A stretch of 64,000 nucleotides of DNA from Burkholderiales bacterium (GTDB lineage: Bacteria > Pseudomonadota > Gammaproteobacteria > Burkholderiales > Ga0077523): the NCBI GenBank assembly GCA_019747905.1, contig JAIEQG010000090.1, positions 1-64,000 on the forward strand, written 5' to 3'. Every line of letters begins with the position of its first letter. The first letter of the stretch is position 1. Made by a program: the position numbers and the translations under genes. The notes below the pieces were generated by a model. It saw nothing but the letters and a program-made list of their open reading frames with translations. It was not told the origin of the DNA and searched no databases. Of this stretch, positions 9,154 through 19,436 are shown piece after piece.

Positions 9154-9816
9154 TCATTGCACGAGCGGCGAAACCACGGCGCCCCGCGGCACCTCGGACC
9201 GGCGCTGCAGCCAGGCGACGTACTGCCGTGCCGCCGCCTCCCACGAGGCGCCGGCGAGTTCGGTGCGTATTCGTTCGAGCACTGCCTCTAATGGAACTGG
9301 TCGGCCCGCCTCGCGCCGGTCGACGCGAACGATGTGCATGCCGTAGCGCGTGCGCACCAACTCGGGCAGCACACCGAGTGGCCCCTGGGTGAACAAAGCC
9401 TGCTCGAACTCCGGCACCGAGTCGCCGCGGCGCAGGCGACCGATATCGCCGCCTTTCTGGCCGCTGGGGCAATTGGAGAACTCTTGCGCACAGCGTCCGA
9501 ACTCCGCCGGTTCCGCCTGTAGCGACGCGAGGGTCCGTTCGGCCTGCCGGATCAGCGCCTGCACGTGTGCGCCGGGTGTCACCGCGAAGAGGATGTGCGC
9601 TGCGTCGACCCATTGGTCGACGACGAACCGATGCGGATTCGCATCGTAGAACCGGCGGCATGCGTCGTCGTCGGATTCGGGCACGCGGATCTCGCGCGCG
9701 AGCAGGCGTTCGATCACACCATCCGGACCGTCGGGTGCTTCGACACCGAGCTCGTCGGCGCGGGCCAGCAGCAGATCCCGTACCCCGGCCAACGTGAGGG
9801 ATTCGTCCTGGTTCAT
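9154..9816 (-). CDS. Peptidylprolyl isomerase, PpiC/parvulin type, nar-associated
   Basis: FSNCPSGQKGGDIGRLRRGDSVPEFEQALFTQGPLGVLPELVRTRYGMHIVRVDRREAG is a parvulin core; directly downstream of narI. Confidence 0.85.
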   Translation of the reverse strand: MNQDESLTLAGVRDLLLARADELGVEAPDGPDGVIERLLAREIRVPESDDDACRRFYDANPHRFVVDQWVDAAHILFAVTPGAHVQALIRQAERTLASLQAEPAEFGRCAQEFSNCPSGQKGGDIGRLRRGDSVPEFEQALFTQGPLGVLPELVRTRYGMHIVRVDRREAGRPVPLEAVLERIRTELAGASWEAAARQYVAWLQRRSEVPRGAVVSPLVQ

Positions 9817-9828
9817 GGTCTCAGCCCT

Positions 9829-9899
9829 CGCCGGGCCGCCCCAAGAGAGCTGGCCCCTTGGGGGAGGGACCGCAGGTCCATCGGGGAGACGTCATCTCA
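9829..9899. repeat. Diverged copy of the 82-bp repeat found at 19437-19678
   Basis: cgccgggccgccccaag...ccccttgggggagggaccgcagg...catctca aligns along the length of the 82-bp unit. Confidence 0.6.
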
Positions 9900-10589
9900 C
9901 CCCTTCGCCTGGTGGCGAGTGCGCACCACCTGGTACGGTCGCAGCGCGTAGCCCACCGCGGCGAAACCGCTCCAGATGTGCACCAGGCGCGTGAACGGGA
10001 ACACGAGAAAGATCGTGAGACCGAGCAGCATGTGCGCCTTGAAGACCCACCCGGCCTCGGCCAACAGGTCGACCGCGCCCGGCTGGAAGGTGACGATGCG
10101 CTGTGCCCACCCGGCCAGCCGCAGCATCATGCTGCCGTCCAGGTGCTGGGCCGACAGCGGGATCGTGGCGAGACCGAGCACGAGTTGCAGCCACAACAGC
10201 AGCAGAATGAAGATATCCGCCGGACGGCTGGTCTTGCGGATACGATCGTCGGAGAGCCGCCGATGCAACAACAGTGTCACGCCGATGAAGGCGGCTACGC
10301 CGGCGATACCGCCCGAGACCATCGCCAGCATCTGCTTCGATCCGGCGTTCAGAAGCCATTCGTAGGCCCAGTGCGGTGTCAGCATGCCCACGAAGTGACC
10401 GAAGAACAGGAACAGCACCCCCACGTGGAAGAGATTCGAGCCGAGCCGCAGTTGGCCGTGCCGCAACAGCTGCGAGGAGTCGCTCTTCCAGGTGTACTGT
10501 TCGCGATCGAACCGAAGCAGGCTGCCGGTGAAGAAGACGGCGAGCGCCAGGTAGGGATAAAGGCCGAAGGCGAAGTAGTCGAAGGTCAT
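9897..10589 (-). CDS. narI: Respiratory nitrate reductase gamma subunit
   Basis: MTFDYFAFGLYPYLALAVFFTGSLLRFDREQYTWKSDSSQLL...; downstream of narJ. Confidence 0.95.
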   Translation of the reverse strand: MTFDYFAFGLYPYLALAVFFTGSLLRFDREQYTWKSDSSQLLRHGQLRLGSNLFHVGVLFLFFGHFVGMLTPHWAYEWLLNAGSKQMLAMVSGGIAGVAAFIGVTLLLHRRLSDDRIRKTSRPADIFILLLLWLQLVLGLATIPLSAQHLDGSMMLRLAGWAQRIVTFQPGAVDLLAEAGWVFKAHMLLGLTIFLVFPFTRLVHIWSGFAAVGYALRPYQVVRTRHQAKG

Positions 10590-10603
10590 GGCGTTCTCCT
10601 CGA

Positions 10604-11278
10604 TCAGGCAGCGGCGGGCGGCGCGCATCCGCGGCCGGAAGCCGCGGCGCTGCACGATGGGTTGCCGGCGGTCGGCCCGAAAGCCGGCTCCTCGGCCCAG
10701 AGCGCGTCGATGTCCGGTTCGTCGCTCGGGTTCGGCCCGGTCGTGGCGCCGAGACCCTCTTCGCCGACTGCGGCCAGCAGCGCATCGAACACCGCCGCAT
10801 GCGTACTGCCACGCTCGCGTAGCGCACGCCCGATCAATCGCAGGATGTGCGCGCAATCCCGCAGCATCTCGCGCGCCTCTTCGAGCGGACGGTACGACAG
10901 GAACTCGAGCATCGCCGGCAGGAAATCCGGCAACTCACGGGGACCGAGTTCGAATCCCGCCGCTGCGTAGACCTGACCGAGATCCACCATCGCCTGGCCG
11001 CGATCGCGCGAATCGCCGTGCACGTGCTCGAACAGGTGCAGCGCCGTGGCCCGGCCACGATCGAACAAGGCCACATATTGCTCCTCGAGATCGAGCAGAT
11101 CAGTTGCCTGAAGCTCGTGCATCAGATCCTTGATCGCACCGCGACGTGTCCGGTCCACCAGCCCCTCTTCGACGATCACCGCATGCACGTCGGGCAAAGC
11201 CTCGATGAGTGCTCTGGTCGGATAGGAGATCAGGGCGCCGAGCGCCTGGAACGTCTTCATGGGATGCGTCGATTTCAT
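10604..11278 (-). CDS. narJ: Nitrate reductase molybdenum cofactor assembly chaperone
   Basis: LDLEEQYVALFDRGRATALHLFEHVHGDSRDRGQAMVDL; start at MKSTHPMK. Confidence 0.95.
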   Translation of the reverse strand: MKSTHPMKTFQALGALISYPTRALIEALPDVHAVIVEEGLVDRTRRGAIKDLMHELQATDLLDLEEQYVALFDRGRATALHLFEHVHGDSRDRGQAMVDLGQVYAAAGFELGPRELPDFLPAMLEFLSYRPLEEAREMLRDCAHILRLIGRALRERGSTHAAVFDALLAAVGEEGLGATTGPNPSDEPDIDALWAEEPAFGPTAGNPSCSAAASGRGCAPPAAA

Positions 11279-11306
11279 CGGTCTTTCCTCCTGCCGGGCA
11301 TCGCGT

Positions 11307-12830
11307 TCATGACTTCGCCGCGATCGGCACGAACTTGCTGCGCTTGCCGCCGAACAGGCTCGGGGCGCTGGTGCCGTCGGAGCAGCCGTTGCCAAACGAG
11401 AAGCCGCAACTGCCGCGCAGATCGAACGCATCCTCGGCGTACTCGCGATGGGTCGTCGGAATCACGAAGCGGTCTTCGTAGTTGGCGATGCCGAACGTGT
11501 GGTACATCGCTTCGACGTCGGCCAGCGTCAAACCCGCTTGGTCCAGGACGGCAGGATCGTCGCGACCCTCCACGTGGCGGCCGCGCATGAACGCGCGCAT
11601 CGCCAGCATCCGTTCCAGCGCGGTGATCACCGGCGCTTCGTCCCCGGCGGTGAGCAGGTTGGCGAGATAGCGCACCGGAATGCGCAGGCTGCGCACGTCC
11701 GGCAGCGCCCCGTTGATGCCCACCTGTCCGCTGTTGGCTGCCGCCTGGATCGGTGACAGCGGCGGCACGTACCACACCATCGGCAGCGTGCGGTACTCCG
11801 GATGCAGCGGCAGCGCCACTTTCCAGTCCACCGCCATGCGATACACGGGCGACCGCTTCGCCGCTTCGAGCCAGGCGTGCGGCACGCCGTCCTTGCGGGC
11901 CTGCTCGATCACCTTCGGATCGTCCGGGTCGAGAAAGACGTCGAGCTGCGCCTGGTACAGCCGCTTCGGATCGACGACCGCCGCGGCGGCCTCGATGGCA
12001 TCGGCGTCGTAGAGCAGCACGCCGAGGTAGCGAATCCGGCCGACACAGGTCTCCGAGCACACCGTCGGTTGTCCGGCCTCGATGCGCGGATAGCAGAAGG
12101 TGCACTTCTCGGCCTTGCCGGAAGACCAGTTGTAATAGATCTTCTTGTAGGGGCAGCCCGAGACGCACATGCGCCAGCCGCGGCACTTGTCCTGGTCGAT
12201 CAGGACGATGCCGTCCTCCTCGCGCTTGTAGATCGATCCCGACGGGCACGAGGCGACGCACGCCGGATTGAGACAGTGCTCGCACAGGCGCGGCAAGTAC
12301 ATCATGAAGGTGTTCTCGAACTGGCCGTAGATCTCCTTCTGCACCGCCTCGAAGTTCGCATCCTTCGAGCGCTTCTCGAACTCGCCGCCGAGAATCTCCT
12401 CCCAGTTCGGGCCCCATTCGATCTTCTCCATCCGCTTGCCCGTGACGAGACTGCGCGGCCGGGCCACGGGGGAGGCCTGCATCTCGGGCGCGACGTGCAG
12501 GTGCTGGTAGTCGAAGGTGAACGGCTCGTAGTAGTCGTCGATCTGCGGCAGGTGCGGATTGGCGAAGAGTTTCATGAGGAGCTGCCAGCGGCCGCCCTGC
12601 TTCGGCTCGATGCGCCCGTCGGGCTTGCGCACCCAGCCGCCCTGCCAGCGGTCCTGGTTCTCCCAGTCCTTCGGGTAGCCGATGCCGGGCTTGGTCTCCA
12701 CGTTGTTGAACCACGCGTACTCCATGCCCTCGCGATTGGTCCAGACGTTCTTGCAGGTCACCGAACAGGTATGGCAGCCGATGCACTTGTCGAGGTTCAT
12801 CACCATGCCGATCTGCGCGCGCACTTTCAT
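11307..12830 (-). CDS. narH: Nitrate reductase beta subunit
   Basis: MKVRAQIGMVMNLDKCIGCHTCSVTCKNVWT plus further Fe-S Cys clusters (CEHCLNPACVASCPSG). Confidence 0.97.
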   Translation of the reverse strand: MKVRAQIGMVMNLDKCIGCHTCSVTCKNVWTNREGMEYAWFNNVETKPGIGYPKDWENQDRWQGGWVRKPDGRIEPKQGGRWQLLMKLFANPHLPQIDDYYEPFTFDYQHLHVAPEMQASPVARPRSLVTGKRMEKIEWGPNWEEILGGEFEKRSKDANFEAVQKEIYGQFENTFMMYLPRLCEHCLNPACVASCPSGSIYKREEDGIVLIDQDKCRGWRMCVSGCPYKKIYYNWSSGKAEKCTFCYPRIEAGQPTVCSETCVGRIRYLGVLLYDADAIEAAAAVVDPKRLYQAQLDVFLDPDDPKVIEQARKDGVPHAWLEAAKRSPVYRMAVDWKVALPLHPEYRTLPMVWYVPPLSPIQAAANSGQVGINGALPDVRSLRIPVRYLANLLTAGDEAPVITALERMLAMRAFMRGRHVEGRDDPAVLDQAGLTLADVEAMYHTFGIANYEDRFVIPTTHREYAEDAFDLRGSCGFSFGNGCSDGTSAPSLFGGKRSKFVPIAAKS

Positions 12831-12844
12831 CGCTCGTCTCCTCG

Positions 12845-15800
12845 TCACGCGTGCGCCGCAGCGGGCGCGTCCATCCAGTCGACATGGGCCATCCGGCGCA
12901 CGATGACGAACTCGTCGCGGTTGGTGCCGATTGTTCCGTAGTAGTTGAACCCGTACGACAGCTGGGCGTAGCCGCCGATCATGTGCGTGGGCTTGGTCAC
13001 GCAGCGGGTCACCGAGTTGTGAATGCCGCCGCGAGCGCCGGTGATCTCCGAACCGGGCACATTCACGATCTTCTCCTGGGCGTGGTACATCATGCACATG
13101 CCCGGATTGACGCGCTGGCTCACCACCGCCCGTGCGGTGATGGCACCGTTCACGTTGAAGAGCTCGATCCAGTCGTTGTCGACGATGCCGGCCTTGGCCG
13201 CATCGGTTTCCGACAGCCACACGATCGGACCGCCGCGCGACAACGTGAGCATGATGAGGTTGTCGGTGTAGGTGGAGTGGATGCCCCACTTCTGGTGCGG
13301 CGTAATGAAGTTGAGCACCAGTTCCGCATGTCCGTTGCCGCGCACGCCGAGCATCGGGCCGACGGTCTTCAGATCCACCGGCGGGCGGTAGGCCGCGAGC
13401 GCTTCGCCGAAGGCGCGCATCCAGTCGTGATCCTGGTAGAACTGCTGGCGCCCGGTCAGCGTGCGCCACGGAATCAGTTCATGGACGTTGGTCCAACCGG
13501 CGTTGTAGCTCACCTTCTCCGATTCGATGCCGGACCACGTGGGGCTCGAGATGATCTTGCGCGGCTGCGCCTGGACGTCGCGGAAGCGGATCTTCTCGTC
13601 CTCCTTGGGCAACGCGAGATGGTTGTGGACGCGCCCGGTGATCTTCGACAGTGCCTCCCAGGCCTTCACCGCCACTTCGCCATTGGTCTCGGGCGCCAGC
13701 ATCAGGATCACCTCGGCGGCATCGATGTCGCTCTCGATGCGCGGCATGCCCTGAGTCGGGCCAGGCTCGGTCACCGTGCGGTTCAGGCGCGCGAGGGCGT
13801 CGACTTCATGTTCGGTATTCCAGGCGATACCCTTGCCGCCGTTGCCGACCTTGCTCATCAGCGGGCCGAGGGCGGTGAACCGGCGGTACGTGTTCGGATA
13901 ATCGCGTTCGACCACGGTCAGGTTCGGGCCGGTCCGGCCGGGCACCAGGTCGCACTCGGCACGCTTCCAGTCGCGCACGCCGATCGCCTGGGCAAGTTCG
14001 CCTGGCGTGTCGTGCATGAGCGGGGTCATCACCAGTTCCTTCTCGACGCCCAGGTGACCGACGCACACCTGCGAGAACTTGCGCGCAATGCCCTTGTAGA
14101 TCTCCCAGTCGGAGCGTGCTTCCCAGACCGGGTCCACCGCCGCCGACAGCGGATGGATGAAGGGATGCATGTCGGACGTGTTGAGGTCGTTCTTCTCGTA
14201 CCACGTGGCCGTGGGCAACACCACGTCGGAGTACAGGCACGTGGTGGACATGCGGAAATCCAGCGTCACGAGCAGGTCGAGCTTGCCCTCGGGCGCGCGC
14301 TCGTGCCACACGACCTCTTCGGGACGTGCATCGTCGGGGCCGAGATCGCGGCCCTGTACACCGTGGCGAGTGCCGAGCAGGTGCTTCAGGAAGTACTCGT
14401 GCCCCTTGCCGGAGCTTCCGAGCAGATTGGACCGCCAGACGAACAGGTTGCGCGGGAAGTTCACCGGGTCATCCGGGTCCTCGCTCGCCATGCGCAGCGT
14501 GCCTTCTTTGAGACCGCGGACCGCATACTCCTTCGGATCGACCCCGGCTGCCGTGGCTTCGCGACAGAGGTCGATGGGGTTGGCCGAGAACTGCGGCGCC
14601 GACGGCAACCACCCCATGCGTTCGGCGCGGACGTTGAAGTCGATCAGGCTGCCGCTGTAGTGCGCCGGATCGGCGAGCGGGCTCAGGATGCCTTTCACAT
14701 CGAGCTTCTCGTAGCGCCACTGATCGGTGTGCGCGTAGAAGAACGACGTGGAGTTCTGCTGCCTCGGCGGGCGGTACCAGTCGAGCGCGAAGGCGAGCGC
14801 AGTCCAGCCGGTCTGCGGCCGCAGCTTTTCCTGGCCAACGTAGTGTGCCCAGCCGCCGCCGGACTTGCCGACGCAGCCGCACAGCATCAGCAGGTTGATC
14901 ACCCCGCGATAATTCATGTCGGAGTGGTACCAGTGGTTCATCGCGGCCCCGATGATCACCATCGACTTGCCGCCGGTCTTCTCGGCGTTGTCCGCGAACT
15001 GGCGCGCCACCGTGATCACGTCCTCGGCTTTCACGCCAGTGATGCGCGCCTGCCAGGCCGGCGTGTACGGAACGTCGTCCTCATAGGAACGCACCACGGT
15101 CTCGTCAGCGAGACCGCGGTCGAGCCCGTAGTTGGCGCACAGCAGGTCGAACACGCTCGCCACCAGCGTCTCGCCGTCGGCGAGCTGCATGCGCTTCACG
15201 GGCACCTTGTGCACCAGCACGTCGCCGCCCTGGGCCGAATGGGAGAAGTGCGGCGTCTCGATGCCGCCGAAATACGGAAAAGCCACCGGAGCTACTTCGT
15301 CGCGCTTCTCGAGCAAGGACAACGCAAGCTCGATCTCTTCGCCCGAACCGGCATCACGCGCTTCGATGTTCCATCGGCGATCCGCACCGCCTTCCCAGCG
15401 AAAGCCGATGGAACCGTTGGGCACCACCACCTTGCCGCTGCGTTCGTCGAACCCGACCGTCTTCCATTCCGCCCGCTCTGATTGCGTCAATGCCCCGGTG
15501 AAGTCCGACGCGCGGACGAAACGCCCCGGCACCCAGCGCTCACCCTGCCGCTCCAACCGCACCAGCATGGGCAGATCGGTGTAGCGCCGCGCATAGTCGG
15601 TGAAGTACGGCACCTGCCGATCGAGATGGAACTCGCGCAGGATGACGTGCCCCATCGCCATCGCGAGCGCCGCGTCGGTGCCCTGCTTCGGGTGCAGCCA
15701 CAGGTCGGCGAACTTGGCGACTTCGGCGTAGTCCGGCGTCACCGCCACCACCTTCGCGCCCTTGTAGCGGACCTCGGTGAAGAAGTGCGCGTCCGGGGTG

Positions 15801-16579
15801 CGTGTCTGCGGCACGTTCGAACCCCAGGCGATGATGAAGGTCGAGTTGTACCAGTCGGCCGATTCGGGCACGTCGGTCTGCTCGCCCCAGGTCTGCGGGC
15901 TCGACGGCGGGAGGTCGCAGTACCAGTCGTAGAAGCTCATGCACACGCCGCCGATCAGGCTCAGGTACCGGCTGCCGGCCGCATAGGACACCATCGACAT
16001 GGCGGGAATGGGCGAGAACCCGACCACGCGATCCGGCCCCCAGCGCTTGATGGTGTAGGCGTTGGCGGCGGCGATCAGTTCCTCCACTTCGTCCCAGGTG
16101 GAGCGCACCAGTCCCCCCATGCCGCGCACCGACTGGTACGACTTCACCTTGGCCGGATCGTCGACGATCGAACCCCATGCCGCGACCGGATCGTGGACCT
16201 TGCGCGCCTCGCGCCACAGCCGGATGAGACGGCCGCGCACCATCGGGTACTTGATGCGGTTGGCGCTGTAGAGATACCAGCTGTAGGACGCGCCGCGTGA
16301 ACAGCCGCGCGGTTCGTGGTTGGGCATGTCGGGCCGCGTGCGCGGATAGTCCGTCTGCTGGGTCTCCCAGGTGACGACGCCACCCTTCACGTAGATCTTC
16401 CAGCTGCACGAACCGGTGCAGTTGGTGCCGTGGGTGGAACGCACGATCTTGTCGTGCTGCCAGCGCTTGCGATAGGCGTCTTCCCAGGTGCGGTCTTCGC
16501 GGGTCACGACGCCGTGGCCGTCTGCGAACGTCTCCTTGGCGCGGGTGAAGTACGTCAGTCGGTCGAGGAAATGACTCAC
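12845..16579 (-). CDS. narG: Nitrate reductase alpha subunit
   Basis: (V/M)SHFLDRLTYFTRAKETFADGHG, HGTNCTGSCSWKIYVKGG, EPRGCSRGASYSWYLYSANR; probable GTG start at 16579. Confidence 0.97.
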   Translation of the reverse strand: MSHFLDRLTYFTRAKETFADGHGVVTREDRTWEDAYRKRWQHDKIVRSTHGTNCTGSCSWKIYVKGGVVTWETQQTDYPRTRPDMPNHEPRGCSRGASYSWYLYSANRIKYPMVRGRLIRLWREARKVHDPVAAWGSIVDDPAKVKSYQSVRGMGGLVRSTWDEVEELIAAANAYTIKRWGPDRVVGFSPIPAMSMVSYAAGSRYLSLIGGVCMSFYDWYCDLPPSSPQTWGEQTDVPESADWYNSTFIIAWGSNVPQTRTPDAHFFTEVRYKGAKVVAVTPDYAEVAKFADLWLHPKQGTDAALAMAMGHVILREFHLDRQVPYFTDYARRYTDLPMLVRLERQGERWVPGRFVRASDFTGALTQSERAEWKTVGFDERSGKVVVPNGSIGFRWEGGADRRWNIEARDAGSGEEIELALSLLEKRDEVAPVAFPYFGGIETPHFSHSAQGGDVLVHKVPVKRMQLADGETLVASVFDLLCANYGLDRGLADETVVRSYEDDVPYTPAWQARITGVKAEDVITVARQFADNAEKTGGKSMVIIGAAMNHWYHSDMNYRGVINLLMLCGCVGKSGGGWAHYVGQEKLRPQTGWTALAFALDWYRPPRQQNSTSFFYAHTDQWRYEKLDVKGILSPLADPAHYSGSLIDFNVRAERMGWLPSAPQFSANPIDLCREATAAGVDPKEYAVRGLKEGTLRMASEDPDDPVNFPRNLFVWRSNLLGSSGKGHEYFLKHLLGTRHGVQGRDLGPDDARPEEVVWHERAPEGKLDLLVTLDFRMSTTCLYSDVVLPTATWYEKNDLNTSDMHPFIHPLSAAVDPVWEARSDWEIYKGIARKFSQVCVGHLGVEKELVMTPLMHDTPGELAQAIGVRDWKRAECDLVPGRTGPNLTVVERDYPNTYRRFTALGPLMSKVGNGGKGIAWNTEHEVDALARLNRTVTEPGPTQGMPRIESDIDAAEVILMLAPETNGEVAVKAWEALSKITGRVHNHLALPKEDEKIRFRDVQAQPRKIISSPTWSGIESEKVSYNAGWTNVHELIPWRTLTGRQQFYQDHDWMRAFGEALAAYRPPVDLKTVGPMLGVRGNGHAELVLNFITPHQKWGIHSTYTDNLIMLTLSRGGPIVWLSETDAAKAGIVDNDWIELFNVNGAITARAVVSQRVNPGMCMMYHAQEKIVNVPGSEITGARGGIHNSVTRCVTKPTHMIGGYAQLSYGFNYYGTIGTNRDEFVIVRRMAHVDWMDAPAAAHA

Positions 16580-16595
16580 GGCGGGGCTCCCGTAA

Positions 16596-18014
16596 CTAGC
16601 AGGGCATCGGCGCGTTGCGGCGGGCGTAGAACCACCACGTGGCGACGATGCAGGTGAGATAGAAGGCGATGAACAGGTACAGCGCACCTTCGGGGCCGCC
16701 GGTCATCGAGATCGACGTTCCGTAGCTCTTCGGAATGAAGAAGCCGCCGTACGCCCCGACCGCGCCCGAGAATCCGAGCACGGCGGCCGCCTCCTTGTTG
16801 CCGTCCTTCAGCGCCTGTTCCTCGGCGGCCTTCCCCATGCCCGCCGCTGCGCGCGTGCGTTCGGTCGCGAAGATCACCGGAATCATCCGGAACGTGGAAC
16901 CGTTGCCGATGCCGGTGGTGAGGAACAGCAGCAGGAACATCGCGAGGAAACCGCCGAAGTGTCCGCCGGATGGTCCGGACGGCAGGTAGTACAGGACACC
17001 GACCACCGCAAGCGCCATCACCACGAAGTTCCAGAACGTGACGCGAGCGCCACCCAGCTTGTCTGCGAGCCAGCCGCCGAAGGGCCGCACGATCGCGCCG
17101 ACCAGGGGACCCAGCCATGCGAACTGCAGCGCGTTCACGCCGGGGAATTGCGACTTGATGAGCAGCGGAAAACCGGCGGCGTAGCCGATGAACGAGCCGA
17201 AGGTCCCGAGATAGAGCCAGCACATGATCCAGTTGTGCCGGCGCTTGAAGATGATGGCCTGCTCCGCGAACGACGCCTTGGCGTCGGCGATGTCGTTCAT
17301 GCCGATCCACGCCGCGATGGCCGCGATCGCGATGAACGGCACCCAGATGAAGGCGGCGTTCTGGGCCCAGATCTCAACCTGCTGCCCGGCCTTGTTGGTG
17401 ATGAGCTGCGGGTCGCCGCCGAACGCGAGCCAGATCGGCATCGTCACGACCAGCGGCGCCAGGAACTGCACCGAGGACACGCCGAGGTTGCCGAGCCCCG
17501 CGTTGACCCCCAGCGCCGAACCCTTGCGCTCCTTCGGGAAGAAGAAGCTGATGTTCGCCATGCTCGAGGAGAAGTTGCCGCCGCCCAGGCCGCACAGCAA
17601 CGCAAGCACCAGCATCGTCGGATAGGTGGTGGTCGGGTCCTGCACGGCGATGCCGATGCCGATCGCGGGAATCAGCAGCGATGCGGTGGAGATGGCGGTC
17701 CAGCGCCGGCCGCCGAAGATCGGCACCATGAACGAATAGAAGATCCGCAGCGTGGCCCCGGAGAGCGCCGGCGCCGCGGCCAGCCAGAAGAGCTGGTTGG
17801 TGGTGAAACTGAACCCGAGCGCGTTCAGGTTGACCGCCACCACGCTCCACAGTTGCCAGACGGCGAAGGCGAGGAACAGGGCAGGCACCGAGATCCACAG
17901 ATTGAGATTGGCGATGGCCTGCCCCTGCTGCTGCCAGAATTGCCGGTCTTCCGGCGTCCACACGGTCAGCAGGCGGCCGCGCTTCGCACCCGGCTCCATG
18001 GTCGATATCGTCAT
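16596..18014 (-). CDS. narK2: Nitrate/nitrite MFS transporter (NarK2 type)
   Basis: MFS protein with GGGNFSSSMANISFFFPKERKGSALGVNAGLGNLGVS; adjacent to narG. Confidence 0.9.
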   Translation of the reverse strand: MTISTMEPGAKRGRLLTVWTPEDRQFWQQQGQAIANLNLWISVPALFLAFAVWQLWSVVAVNLNALGFSFTTNQLFWLAAAPALSGATLRIFYSFMVPIFGGRRWTAISTASLLIPAIGIGIAVQDPTTTYPTMLVLALLCGLGGGNFSSSMANISFFFPKERKGSALGVNAGLGNLGVSSVQFLAPLVVTMPIWLAFGGDPQLITNKAGQQVEIWAQNAAFIWVPFIAIAAIAAWIGMNDIADAKASFAEQAIIFKRRHNWIMCWLYLGTFGSFIGYAAGFPLLIKSQFPGVNALQFAWLGPLVGAIVRPFGGWLADKLGGARVTFWNFVVMALAVVGVLYYLPSGPSGGHFGGFLAMFLLLFLTTGIGNGSTFRMIPVIFATERTRAAAGMGKAAEEQALKDGNKEAAAVLGFSGAVGAYGGFFIPKSYGTSISMTGGPEGALYLFIAFYLTCIVATWWFYARRNAPMPC

Positions 18015-18045
18015 GTCGTCTTCTCCTCGTCGGTAGCCGCGATGC

Positions 18046-19320
18046 CTACACGGCGCGCGGCCCCAGCACCTCGATGCGCCGCACTTCGGTGAGATACATC
18101 CAGATCAACGAAACCCACACCACGCCGTACAGCAACATGAAGCAGCTCGAACGCACGCCGGTGAGGTCCACCAGCGCGCCGAACAGGATGGGCAACAGGA
18201 ATCCGCCCAGGCCGCCGGCCAGGCCGACGATGCCGGAGATGACTCCGATGTTCCCCGGGTAGTCGTTGGCGATGTACTTGAACACCGACGCCTTGCCGAA
18301 GGCCCAGGCCGTTCCCATCACGAACAGCAGCGCGGTGAAGGTCCAGACGTCGAGCCCGATGTGGAAGGCCTTCGGTCCCGATACGGTCATGACCGTGAAG
18401 TCGGTCTGCGGATACGACAGCAGGAACAGGCACACCCAGCTCACCCACAGCACCCACCAGGTGACGGTGTGGGCGCCCCAGCGGTCGGACATCCAGCCGC
18501 CCACGGCACGCAGAACCCCGCCGGGCAACGAAAAACAGGCGGCCAGCAGCGCCGCCGTGCGGATGTCGAAGCCGTACTCGCTCACGTAGTACTGCACCAT
18601 CCAGAGCGCCAGGCCGACGTAGCCGCCGAAGACGATGGAGTAGTACTGGCAGTATTTCCACACCTTCGGATCGCGCAGCGCGGTGAGCTGCTCGCGCCAG
18701 GTGACTCTGGCATCGACCTGATGCGACGGATCGGATGCCGTGAACAGCCAGAAGGCGATCGCGGTCACCAGCATGGCGATGGCGTAGACCTTCGGGACCA
18801 TCGCCCACCCGGCCGCAACCACGATGACCGGCGCCACGAACTTGGTCAGCGCCGCGCCGGAATTGCCGGCGCCGAACACGCCCATCGCGAAGCCCTGGCG
18901 CTCCCGCTTGAACCAGCGTGCCACGTATGGGGTACCGACCGAAAACGAGCCGCCTGCCAGACCGACGAACAGGCCCAGCACCAGGAAATGCCAGTAGGCC
19001 GTGGCGTACGACAACAACCAGATCGGCACCACGGTGCTGAGCATCAGCAGGAAGAACACGATGCGACCGCCGAAGCGATCGGTCCACATGCCGAGCGGCA
19101 CACGCACCAGCGACCCGGTCAGCACCGGCGTGGCGGTGAGCAGCCCGAACTGCGTCGCGTTGAGATCGAGCGCCTGGCGGATCGGAATCCCGATCACGGC
19201 GAACACCATCCAGACCGCGAAGCACACGGTGAACGCCAGCGTGCTCATCACCAGCACCGGAATGGCCTTGCCGGATCGTTCCGTCACGGTTGCCCCCTCG
19301 TCTCCCCGTTTCCCATGCAA
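18046..19320 (-). CDS. narK1: Nitrate MFS transporter (NarK1 type)
   Basis: GLLTATPVLTGSLVRVPLGMWTDRFGGR, GAGNSGAALTKFVAP; tandem with narK2. Start may be GTG near 19287. Confidence 0.9.
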   Translation of the reverse strand: MHGKRGDEGATVTERSGKAIPVLVMSTLAFTVCFAVWMVFAVIGIPIRQALDLNATQFGLLTATPVLTGSLVRVPLGMWTDRFGGRIVFFLLMLSTVVPIWLLSYATAYWHFLVLGLFVGLAGGSFSVGTPYVARWFKRERQGFAMGVFGAGNSGAALTKFVAPVIVVAAGWAMVPKVYAIAMLVTAIAFWLFTASDPSHQVDARVTWREQLTALRDPKVWKYCQYYSIVFGGYVGLALWMVQYYVSEYGFDIRTAALLAACFSLPGGVLRAVGGWMSDRWGAHTVTWWVLWVSWVCLFLLSYPQTDFTVMTVSGPKAFHIGLDVWTFTALLFVMGTAWAFGKASVFKYIANDYPGNIGVISGIVGLAGGLGGFLLPILFGALVDLTGVRSSCFMLLYGVVWVSLIWMYLTEVRRIEVLGPRAV

Positions 19321-19397
19321 GGAAGACTAGGGTTGCGTGCGTGCCCCCGCCATTCACCACACGTCGGTGCCATGCGCGCCGGAAGCAGGATGGGAAC

Positions 19398-19413
19398 TAG
19401 TTCTTTCGAACTA
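19398..19413. promoter_or_regulatory. Candidate operator TAGTTC-N4-GAACTA upstream of narK1
   Basis: Perfect 6-bp inverted arms (tagttc tttc gaacta). Confidence 0.35.
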
Positions 19414-19436
19414 CTGCCCGCGGGCTGGTCACAGCT

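Noticed and set aside
12851-15481. 876-aa plus-strand ORF opposite narG, and other long antisense ORFs such as 18361-19548 and 43268-44386
   Set aside because: Shadow ORFs of high-GC coding genes; composition rich in R/A/H/G with no recognisable domain, while the minus-strand genes are unambiguous.
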